From Isoetes taiwanensis (lineage: Eukaryota; Streptophyta; Lycopodiopsida; Isoetales; Isoetaceae), in contig JAJEKV010000064.1 in the NCBI GenBank assembly GCA_021234155.1, positions 5,208,001 to 5,272,000 on the forward strand: 64,000 bases of DNA, read 5' to 3'. Below the pieces are notes generated by a model, which saw only the letters and a list, made by a program, of their open reading frames with translations, was not told the origin of the DNA and ran no database searches. Within the stretch, counting starts at the first letter, position 1. Every line of letters starts with the position of its first letter. The position numbers and the translations under genes were made by a program. This document shows, piece by piece, positions 56,068-64,000 of the stretch.

Positions 56068-56640
56068 GGCAGCAAGCAGGATTTCCCAACCCCTCTCTCA
56101 AAATCAAAGAAAGAAAATAGAGAAAGAAATTAGAAGGCAGGGCATACCCAAAACAATGCTCATCACGTTTTTGAAACTTCTCTTTATACCTGCATAAAGG
56201 TGCAAGGATTAGAAACAATCTCTTCAACTGGAAATGCTAAGAATTTTGTTTACCTAACAATCCAAGGATGCATATTGCGTCCTTGCTTGATCCACCACAT
56301 CTTCAGGACTTAATCAAGGGTCGAAAATGCAGCAATCATGGACTGTGTACTGTGTTATATGATTTCTTCAAGATCTGGCGCCAGAACCTTTGATTCAAGC
56401 CATTGGCGCCATAATCAACCGCCAAGAACTTGTAAATTCGTGCGGTCTATGAACAGCATAAAGGTTTCAATTCGAAACTACAATGGTGCCGTGAAGTTCT
56501 GAAAAGGCGCCTTAACCAGCAACTCGCGATCAGTCCTGATCAGCACTTGTGGCTTGTAGGTGCTAGCGCGTGCCATTGAGCTGCCATCGCAATCCAAGCG
56601 CAGTGAAGAACCGTTCATTTTCACGTTCAAGAGTGGACCA

Positions 56641-56656
56641 TTAGGGTTAGGGTTTG
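56641..56656 (-). promoter_or_regulatory. Telo-box-like motif near transposase promoter
   Basis: Two AAACCCTAA-type units (AAACCCTAACCCTAA on the minus strand) lie about 130 bp inside the right end and 575 bp upstream of the transposase ATG. Telo-boxes are known elements of plant promoters for proliferating cells. A copy at the same place occurs in copy 1 (about 52097-52112). Confidence 0.4.
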
Positions 56657-56786
56657 TTCTTTTGCCTTTCATCTTTGACCCATACGTTGAAAACAAATGG
56701 ACATTGGATGTTGCCACTTGGGGCATTCGTTATTGGCGGTCCGGTCCAAGGTTCGACACTGGTCCAAAGACCAGCACCTCCCCTTA

Positions 56787-57237
56787 TAGCTTTGGAGTGG
56801 TTTTGGTGGAGATTGTTTGCGGATTCAGGGCTCGGGGATTGCAAGCATGGGCTCTTTGGAAAGCGGCAGAAAGTAAGAGCACAGTGATGGAATTCGTTGA
56901 TCCCAGATTGAAAAATGAGTTCGATTTTGAAGAGGCGAAGCGGATGATTAAAATTGCAGCTCTGTGCATGCAACATGATCCTGATATAAGGCCTTGTATG
57001 TCAGGAGTGGTCCAAATGCTTGAAGGAAAAGCGTCGGTTGAGGAACTCATGGCTCCTGATGCATACAGTGCAGAAGATGCAAGGCACAAATTCATGCAGT
57101 TATTGGAAGTAAGATCAATGTCCATTTCCAATGCTTACTATAACAGTGCCAATGCCATCACAGAGGAGTCTGCTGGATTTTCTGCTACACCTCAATCTGC
57201 TGGATCATCTGTCACCTATAATGTCGTATCAAGATAA
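56787..57237 (+). pseudogene. G-type lectin receptor kinase, C-terminal part stranded after the transposon
   Basis: The host frame resumes as YSFGVVLVEIVCGFRARGLQ and goes on through VDPRLKNEFDFEEAKRMIKI and ALCMQHDPDIRPCMSGVVQM to a serine-rich tail and TAA. RP-x-M-x-x-VVQMLEG is the classical end of subdomain XI in SD2-type kinases. Between EIVCG and LQAWAL the family usually has 10-20 further residues, so a small deletion is possible. This piece has no start of its own. The empty-site gene would encode roughly 878 residues in one exon (45801-47984 plus this part). Confidence 0.9.
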
Positions 57238-57506
57238 TTCCTTGAGAAGAAATAACAGGATTTGCCAATTCATTTCTAAACCATTATTATTGGACCTTGA
57301 GGTCTTTATTTTGTGATGTAACAAAAACGTATTGTCTGATGGGACATATTAATATTGTGCAATTGTTGCTTTTGGGTGTAATGTATTTTTTTGGTAAGTG
57401 TTTGCACGACATATCCGGCGTCAAATGCACTTCTATTTCAGCCAGAGCTGCTTGTTACAGAGGAACTGGCTGGATAGCGATGGCCGAGAGATTGGATGTG
57501 CCCACA
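57238..57506. other. 3' flank of the receptor kinase
   Basis: AT-rich presumed 3' UTR, no further gene. Confidence 0.4.
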
Positions 57507-57602
57507 TGTATCTAGCTGGCAGGTCCACAAAAGGTTTGCAAGGAAATGTTTCTATGTATCTAGCTGGCAGGTCCACAAAAGGTTTGCAAGGAAATGTTTC
57601 TG
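57507..57602. repeat. Exact tandem duplication, 48-bp unit
   Basis: atgtatctagctggcaggtc, cacaaaaggtttgcaaggaa and atgtttct occur twice in succession without visible change. Confidence 0.85.
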
Positions 57603-57639
57603 AGGTGACTGGCCTACTAAGGTGGCTCAGGATAGTCTT

Positions 57640-58410
57640 ACCCTGGTTTCGGGAATCCCGGAGGTAAAAAAATCGTCCTCCGGTATCACCGCCAGGGCTC
57701 GACGGAATCCGTTTCAGGACCCCCCGTTTCACCGTACTGACACACGTGAGGGGTCCTGCATAAATCTGGGCCGTCCGCCCACGCGACACATCCGGGCCGT
57801 CCGTGGTGTTCCCCGCCTCCGGTATCACCAACGCCTGATCCCGCCCTCCGGGATCACCGACGCCTGATCCCGCCCTCCGGGATCCCCATGCCCTGGCCGA
57901 TAACCGCGCCCCGATATCAGCCCTGGGTGTGATCCCCTCCTCCGGGATCGCCATCGCGTGGCCGATATCGGCCACCCGATATACGCCACCTGATCCCGGC
58001 CTCCGGGATCACCACCATGGCCGACGTCGGCCGACATCGGGGACCCGTGGAAATCCCGGCCTCCGGGATCACCGACACCGCCGGTCGTGATTCCTCCCTC
58101 CGGGATCACCCACCCAAGGCCGATATCGGCGGACCGATATCGGCCGCGTTATCCCCGCCTCCGGGATCACCACCGTGGGGCCGATATCGGCGATCCGATA
58201 TCCGCCTCGTTATCCCCGCCTCCGGGATCACCACCTCCGGTCGTGATTCCTTCCTCCGGGATCCCCACGTACGATTTGCATGAAAATCGACGGTGGCCAG
58301 CGGGCGTGGAATGATCGTGCGGCCAGTTTTGAACATGTCAGCCCATGCACGGACCAACCATCCCGATCTGGACACCTGGGACGTCAGAAACCACCCTCCG
58401 GGATCCCACA
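57640..58410. repeat. GC-rich array of CCTCCGGGATCACC motifs
   Basis: The motif cctccgggatcacc (or its ggtatcacc and ggatcccc variants) recurs more than ten times at 25-75 bp intervals. Palindromic gccgatatcggc-type phrases lie between. The composition is much more GC-rich than the rest of the window. Overlapping open frames on both strands are by-products. The same core motif (ggtgatcccggagg and its complement) builds the satellite at 61.4-62.7 kb, on the other side of the MULE gene. Confidence 0.75.
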
Positions 58411-58610
58411 TTTGTCTTCCAGAATTTCTCTGCGCTGCTGCATATGCACAGACGGATGTTCGAAGCGGCCCCTTGCAGCTATGGACGTTTGGGGGCTGGA
58501 GGAGAAGATAGCACAGGTATTTATCTGCTTTAGATTATTTTTAGGAGGTAAGAAACGTATATCTGAGCTCCCTTTCTCGCCATTCCCAAACAAGCGTCTT
58601 TGAAATACAT

Positions 58611-61315
58611 GTGGAGTCACCCCTAATGGCATTTTCGACCACAAAGAACATACACCGGTTTCGAAAGAGCACCAAGTTCCTTCGCATGCGGGGAGGTGGA
58701 GAAATGCTTGTGTGGACCTGCTACCTCCCAACAAACCGGGTTGAAGACTTCATTCTTGGAGAGCAAAGAAATTGTGTGGCACCGTGCGGCTTCTACTTAA
58801 GGAGTTCCAATCCCGAGAGGGTGCTAAAGAGGCCAACCGAGATTCTTATTTGACTATGAAAAGGTATGTATTTAAAAAACCCTATCCTCTAGTTTACTGT
58901 TGTTGTTGTTGTTTCTGTAGTAGAAAACATTGTAGCACAAGTATATTTAATTCTTAGATGTACATGCACTACTTTCATGCACTAATTTTGAACACTCAAA
59001 ATAGGTACTGGTGCACATATGGTCCCCAGGACAAGACTTTGAACACTCACGTGGTTGCTGATGGACCACGCCAACCCACACACGCAGAAAAGAGTTAAGA
59101 GGGGTGAGAGTGTGCGTAGGGGCTGCCAATGCCATTTTACCATTAGGCAACTCTACCTTCTCCCAGAATGCTCTCAAGTTACTTATTATGGGTTTGAGCA
59201 TAGAAATCTCCAAGGTGAGCCTTGCCATGGTAAATTTGTTGACGTAGAGAAAGGTATCAGATTCAAGCTAGCACCGTGGATCTCACAGGAATTGAGGGAA
59301 TGGGTTAGAGAAAAGCTCGTGCATTGGCACACCCCACGAAGTGTTATGAACATGCACGAGGAGAGGTGGAGATTTAAAGTAGATGTGCATGGCAAGGATA
59401 GTTTGTGTAGGGATGACATGCTGAAGATCCGGGATGTTTACAACATTGAGAAGAGTATTGCTAGAAACACTTGGAAGCTACATGAAGACCTTCCCACTAG
59501 CATCAACATGTGGGTGCAACAACATCTAGATTCCGTGTTCTTGTATGAACATGGTGACACGTTCCAATTGGGAGTGATGACTCCAATCCAAAGAGAGGCA
59601 ATGCTGAAGTTTGGAAAGAATAGGGCCATTTGCATGGATGCAACCTTCAAAACTAATGACAAGAGGTACACTCTAAGACTAATGACATCTATTGGTTTAA
59701 AATTCAAGATGCAATGACAGCTATTGGTTTCAATATGCAGGTACTATCTTTTTACACTCATTGCCTTCGATGACCATTGCAATGGCATGCCATTGGCATA
59801 TGTCATAACCAATTCTCAAAAAAGTAGGGCTATAACTAAGTGGTTGAAAGCACTAAAGGATTCATTATGCCAGATGATCCTGGATTGGCACCCTTCTTGC
59901 ATCATAACCGGCGATCGCGATTTGCTGAAATCAAGGCGGTAAAAATGTAAGTGATGCCTTGCAATTTTCCCCAAGTTATAATTTCTTGCATACTTTCTAA
60001 CACTAACACTTGTAGGTATTCCCAAACGCGTGCACATTGCAAATATGCATTTGGCATGTGAGAAGAGCCCGGATTAAGTGGCTAAGCAAAAATGTAAGGA
60101 GTAAGGTGCATAGAAATGAAATGTTCAAGGAGCTAGGGAATATAATGTACAAGATGGGGTCCTGTAGGGGACAATGAGTATGGTCAGGAGTACAGGGAAG
60201 CTGTTAGGAAAGAGGCTATCAAGAGATTGGAAGAGTTGGTGAGGAAGTATCCTCAATACCCTAAATTGTCGGCCTACATGAGTAAGGAGTGGACTAAGAA
60301 CATCTGTGAATGGGTATTGGCTACAAGAATGTACATGCACTCTAATCAAGAGACCAATGCTGCCATAGAGGCATGGCATGCTGCCCTTAAGTTGCGCCTA
60401 GGCATATGTAAACGTGCACTTCGAGGCAGGAGAATTGATTGGTTGCTCTACATTCTCACTAACAATGTGGAGACACACATGGCTTATATGAGGTAACATT
60501 TACATATCACTATTTACCTTGCAATTGATTGATATATAGCTATGTTCTAGGTCTATGAAGGAACATGGATTTGTAGTGAACACCTCCACGAACAAATAGT
60601 AGAGTCTTGCAATTAGAGGCTTCTGAGAATTGCCGGCGAACAAGTCACAATTACCAACTTCGAGGAGGGCGAGGCTGAAGTGCAAACCGAGCGCACTCTT
60701 GGACAGGGCCCGTACTTTGTTGCTGGAGCACACAAGAATTGGGCATGTTGTGATTGCCCTTGGCGCCCTTGGGGAGCCAAGGGTAATCTATGTAAGCATC
60801 AGGTGAAAGTTATGCAAATGCTTGGCAATTACAGGGATCAAGATCTCTTACAGGTGTTTGGGTTCCCAATATGGGACAATAGGTGGGGCATGGACCACCA
60901 AGCAATCTGGCCGCCGCAAGAGAGTTGTGGAGACCAGGGATCGGAGGTGCTTGAGGTAGTATGCCTAGGGGAAGAGTCTCCCTTGCAAACAAGCAGTCAA
61001 GTGGACTTGAACAAGACTCAAGCCTCCTTGGAGGCGGTAATTGCTAGAGTGATGTCTAGGGCTCAAAAAGATCCTAACATTTTAGTTGCAACTGATTCTC
61101 TCATGAGGCAGCTCGACTTTAGACTTGAGAAGATGGATGACATAGTTGGCACGAGCACTAATATATCAAGTCTACCTGAACTTACCTTGGAGGTGAATTG
61201 TGGTACTAGCTTGTCACGGCTGAAGCCTGTTATAGAACTTGGAAAACGTAAGGTGAAGAAAGCAAGGAAGAGTTGGAAGGAACTTCAGATGGAGGCTTCA
61301 TGCAAGGCACCATGA
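58611..61315 (+). pseudogene. MULE-type transposase with SWIM zinc finger, degraded
   Basis: Blocks in order: YWCTYGPQDKTLNTHVV (about 59005-59056), GCQCHFTIRQLYLLPECSQV and on to 59717, then ICMDATFKTND (59629-59660, the first catalytic D of the MULE domain) and DDHCNGMPLAYVITNSQKS. VFPNACTLQICIWHVRRARI (about 60015-60075) carries the C-x-WH motif. A helical block with SNQETNAAIEAWHAALKLRL (to 60496) follows. At about 60740-60800 the SWIM finger reads CCDCPWRPWGAKGNLCKH (CxC...CxH). A final frame runs to TGA at 61313-61315. Frame changes near 59080, 59700, 59940, 60170 and 60600 cannot all be explained by introns (one likely intron is near 60497-60550), so it is probably inactive. It lies between two arrays of the same GGGATCC-type motif, which may be its terminal regions. 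Confidence 0.75.
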
Positions 61316-61454
61316 TTCCCAAATTTCGGGACCTGAAACATGACTCTCATAATCAGAACATGACTTTTATTTCTCAATCTTTCAAATGTAATGTTTAAAT
61401 GGTCTAAGGTAATGGTAAATGGTAAATGTTATGTAATGGTAAATGTTTCCCCCA

Positions 61455-62745
61455 AGGTACAATGGTTCTAAGGTTATCATTTTAATCCCGTCCGCCTGCT
61501 GGTGATCCCGGAGGATGGGATCACGTGTGGTGATCCCCACCTCCGGGATCACCAAAGCAGCGGATCGGATTATTTTTAATTTTTGCCCCCTAAGGTACAA
61601 TGGTTCTAAGGTTATCATTTTAATCCCGTCCGCCTGCTGGTGATCCCGGAGGATGGGATCACGTGTGGTGATCCCCACCTCCGGGATCACCAGCAGGCGG
61701 ACGGGATTATTTTTTAATTTTTTTTCCCCCTAAGGTACAATGGTTCTAAGGTTATCATTTTAATCCCGTCCCTTTGGTGATCCCGGGAGGATGGGATCAC
61801 GTGTGGTGATCCCCACCTCCCCACCGGATTATTTTTTAATTCCTCCCCTCCCCCAAGGTACAATGGTTCTAAGGTTATCAGTTTTAATCCCGTCCGCTGC
61901 TGGTGATCCCGGAGGATGGGATCACGTGGGTGATCCCCACCTCCTCCTGGATCACCAAAGCAGGACGGATTATTTTTAATTTTTTTTCCCCTAAGGTACA
62001 ATGGTTCTAAGGTTATCATTTTAATCCCGTCCGCCTGCTGGTGATCCCGGAGGATGGGATCACGTGTGGTGATCCCCACCTCCGGGATCACCAGCAGGCG
62101 GACGGGATTATATTTTAATTTTTTCCCCCCCTAAGGTACAATAGTTCTAAGGTTATCATTTTAATCCCGTCCCGCTGGCGGTGATCCCGAGGATGGGATC
62201 ACGTGTCAGGTGATCCCCACCTCCCGGGATCACCAGCAGCGACGGGATTATTTTTTATTTTTTTTTTTCCCCTAAGGTACAATGGTTCTAAGGTTAAAAA
62301 ATAATCCCGTCCTTCTCCCGAGGATGGGATCACGCGTGGTGATCCCCACCTCCCGGATCACCAAAGAAGCGACGGGATTATTTTTAAATTTTTTTCCCCA
62401 AGGTACAATGGTAATTTTAATGGTCCATTTTTCGATTTTATTCCCGTCCAAGCGATCGGTGATCCCGGGGTGGGGATCACCGGTGGTGATCCCCACCTCC
62501 CGATCACCAAAGCGGACGGGATTATTTTTTAATTTTTTTTCCCCCTAAGGTACAATGGTTCTAAGGTTATCATTTTAATCCCGTCCTTTTTGGTGATCCC
62601 GGAGGATGGGATCACGCGGTGGTGATCCCTACCTCCTGGATCACCAAAGAAGCGGACGGGATTATTTTTTAATTTTTTTTTCCCCCTAAGGTACAATGGT
62701 TCTAAGGTGGGGATCACCTTCCAGATCGCGGACGGACTTATTTTT
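61455..62745. repeat. ~140-bp palindromic satellite, about ten units
   Basis: Units start with taaggtacaatggttctaag at about 61454, 61591, 61731, 61852, 61992, 62132, 62272, 62398, 62544 and 62684 (last one truncated). In the best units (61592-61730, 61990-62130) the core is an inverted repeat. aatcccgtccgcctgctgg then tgatcccggagg is followed after about 25 bp by the exact reverse complement, so each unit could form a 31-bp-arm hairpin. T-runs separate the units. No coding capacity. Unit differences fall mostly inside the hairpin arms. Confidence 0.85.
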
Positions 62746-63043
62746 ATTTTTTCTTGCCATTGTTTTAATATTTGGCACCCTGGGGATCCCGGAGGTGTTC
62801 AAACTTCGATCCCAGAGGGTATTCAAGTTTGGGGATCCCGTGAGGTGTTCAAATTCCCAGACATCTGTTATGAATTGAGGGGATGCAGGTTGACAGTTCA
62901 GGAGTGAACCCGGATAAAAAAAAACAAAAGCTATTTCCCACATCAATTAACCATTCAGAAACTGTCATATTTTACAATCATAGCTAAAAATTTACATGTT
63001 GAACAAGGAACAACCTTTTTTTCTATTATGGACCATTCAAAGA
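62746..63043. other. Spacer with scattered GGGATCCC motifs
   Basis: ggatcccggaggtgttcaa and ggatcccgtgaggtgttcaa form a local direct repeat (62782-62852). Then comes AT-rich sequence, probably the 3' flank of the minus-strand protease gene. Confidence 0.4.
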
Positions 63044-64000
63044 TCAAACGGGTCCGCGGGCGATCGAATTGGTTGCTACCCTCGGGCAAGTAGAAGGTTG
63101 ATTTTCCCCGCTTTTAGGCAAATCCTTAACTTCTGCAAAGATCACCTTGAAGCTTGACCTCAAATTGTCCATGTCTTCTTTGGCAAACCAGTCCCGGTGG
63201 ATCACCATCTGTACACATGGACAATAGATTATAAATGGACACTAAATAAATTTGCTGATCAAGAAAGACAAAAGAAAAGACATGGACAACTCACATCTGT
63301 CTGCTTCATGTAGATTTCTCTGATGAATTTCTGCACACAACCAATAACATAGATGCCACAATCCTGGTTGTTGTGCTGTTGTGGAGCTTCCATCAAGATT
63401 ACTGGTGCATTATGCAATGCTGATGCCTCGTGCCTCCACCTCTTAAATACATCACTTAAAAACCTGCAATTCAAGGCATTAGAAGATAGGCTAAGAATGA
63501 ATAGTTACCAAATTTTGCATTCACAAAGTGATGAACCCGCGTGTTGGAGCATGGAGGGGATCAAAGGAATCGAAGTGCAATATGCAAGGGCAAGGCTTCT
63601 TCAATTTCTGGCATGCCAAAGGATCAGCCACCAAAATGAACAGGCTCCAGTGGCCACTGCATAGGACAAGCTGCCATCAATTCAAACCAGAACTAAAAAG
63701 GCAATAAAAAATCCACTTCCCAAACCCAATTTACCTGGCATTGACCGGTATGTAGTAGAACTGCATGCATCTTGGATTTTCCACACGGCCTTGCCAAAGG
63801 GGGATCCCGGAATTAGCTTGACGAACTGCTCGTAGGCACCACAGAGGCCTGGTTTTGTGCCATTTAGAAACAGGCCAAAAGCAGCAGGGTGGAGGAAGAC
63901 ATGATGACAGCGTTTTTGGTGAGGAATTGAGTGTGCAAGAACCCTGCCAAAGCTCAACTTAGCATACCATGCAAGAAATAAAAACAAAGACAACACACAT
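63044..64000 (-). CDS. ULP1-type (C48) SUMO-protease-like gene, partial
   Basis: Minus-strand exons with consistent GT/AG borders and phases. An exon ends at 63735 (VENPRCMQFYYIPVNA). 63656-63525 reads SGHWSLFILVADPLACQKLK and PCPCILHFDSFDPLHAPTRG. 63463-63295 reads FLSDVFKRWRHEASAL, then APQQHNNQDCGIYVIGCVQK. 63208-63044 reads DWFAKEDMDNLRSSFKVIFA, then TGA. The C48 catalytic set is visible: H (GHWS), D (HFDS), Q (APQQ) and C (QDCG). The family removes SUMO from proteins or matures it. The first part is outside the window. The frame upstream of 63860 is ambiguous, so start and earlier exons are not defined. In plants such domains occur both in host proteases and inside transposons (MULE- or CACTA-linked); with a MULE 2 kb away, either is possible. 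Confidence 0.7.

Larger units (their letters stand above)
52548..56784. mobile_element. Pogo/Tigger-type DNA transposon, copy 2 (4.24 kb)
   Basis: Same inverted ends as copy 1 (the left end has a local irregularity, GCTTTGG for GCTGG). The flanks are TA at 52546-52547 and TA at 56785-56786. The right flank continues TAGCTTTGGAGTGG, which with the preceding GTG and one TA restores the uninterrupted host codons V-Y-S-F-G-V. About 1.0 kb of AT-rich sequence lies between the left end and the transposase stop, and 0.7 kb between the transposase start and the right end. The latter includes a telo-box-like motif. Both ends and an intact transposase make this a potentially autonomous element. Confidence 0.88.

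Noticed and set aside
47987-56784. CACTA, hAT or MULE assignment for the insert in the receptor kinase
   Set aside because: Target duplication is TA, ends are not CACTA, and the transposase has psq/CENP-B helices and DD35D typical of pogo.
57640-58410. GC-rich open frames on both strands (up to about 180 codons)
   Set aside because: Translations are low-complexity repeats (GDPGGRD-like) generated by the motif array.
61455-62745. CRISPR-like array of regular repeats
   Set aside because: Repeat-to-repeat sequence is continuous without unique spacers, units are ~140 bp and the genome is plant; it is a satellite.

Overview
This is nuclear DNA of a land plant, most likely a large, repeat-rich genome such as a gymnosperm; the clade is inference. 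The plant assignment rests on a THA8-type chloroplast PPR gene, a CYP88A-like P450, a G-type lectin receptor kinase, GT/AG-bounded introns, and abundant plant-type retroelements and DNA transposons. There are no operons or bacterial signals. Very few genes look intact.

Layout. 1-11.3 kb: a PPR scrap, a CYP88A (ent-kaurenoic acid oxidase)-like pseudogene with its middle exons missing, two related foldback elements, a LINE 3' scrap, and a kinase-derived pseudogene split by a 1.48 kb solo LTR. 11.3-28.7 kb: the C-terminal half of a degenerate transposase-like gene (minus strand), a CCACC/GGTGG minisatellite, a decayed Ty3/gypsy element without integrase, a decayed hAT-type gene, the N-terminal half of the same transposase-like family (plus strand) and an inverted, collinear copy of the minisatellite. 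28.7-37 kb: fragments of V-ATPase subunit a and of a receptor-like cytoplasmic kinase, LINE tails, and an array of diverged repeats packed with perfect heat-shock-element modules. 37-38.3 kb: an apparently intact two-exon THA8-like gene. 38-45.7 kb: tandem repeats, a gypsy RT scrap, a short LTR with a tRNA-Met primer site, two GC-rich MITE-like hairpins and a 1.1 kb element with 25-bp inverted ends.

45.8-57.2 kb is the most striking part. A single-exon G-type lectin receptor kinase gene is cut inside its kinase domain, exactly at a TA, by a pogo/Tigger-type transposon with 25-bp inverted ends. The element and 307 bp of upstream kinase sequence are present twice in tandem, and one copy encodes an uninterrupted 832-aa DD35D transposase. 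The two copies differ almost only at CAG/CTG-type sites inside one continuous zone (about 49.2-53.1 kb). That pattern looks like base-calling or polishing error rather than evolution, so both the duplication and the frame breaks of copy 1 need caution.

57.2-64 kb: a GC-rich GGGATCC-motif array, a broken MULE transposase with a SWIM finger, a ten-unit ~140-bp satellite whose units are long palindromes built on the same motif, and a minus-strand ULP1-type (C48) SUMO-protease-like gene running off the window end.
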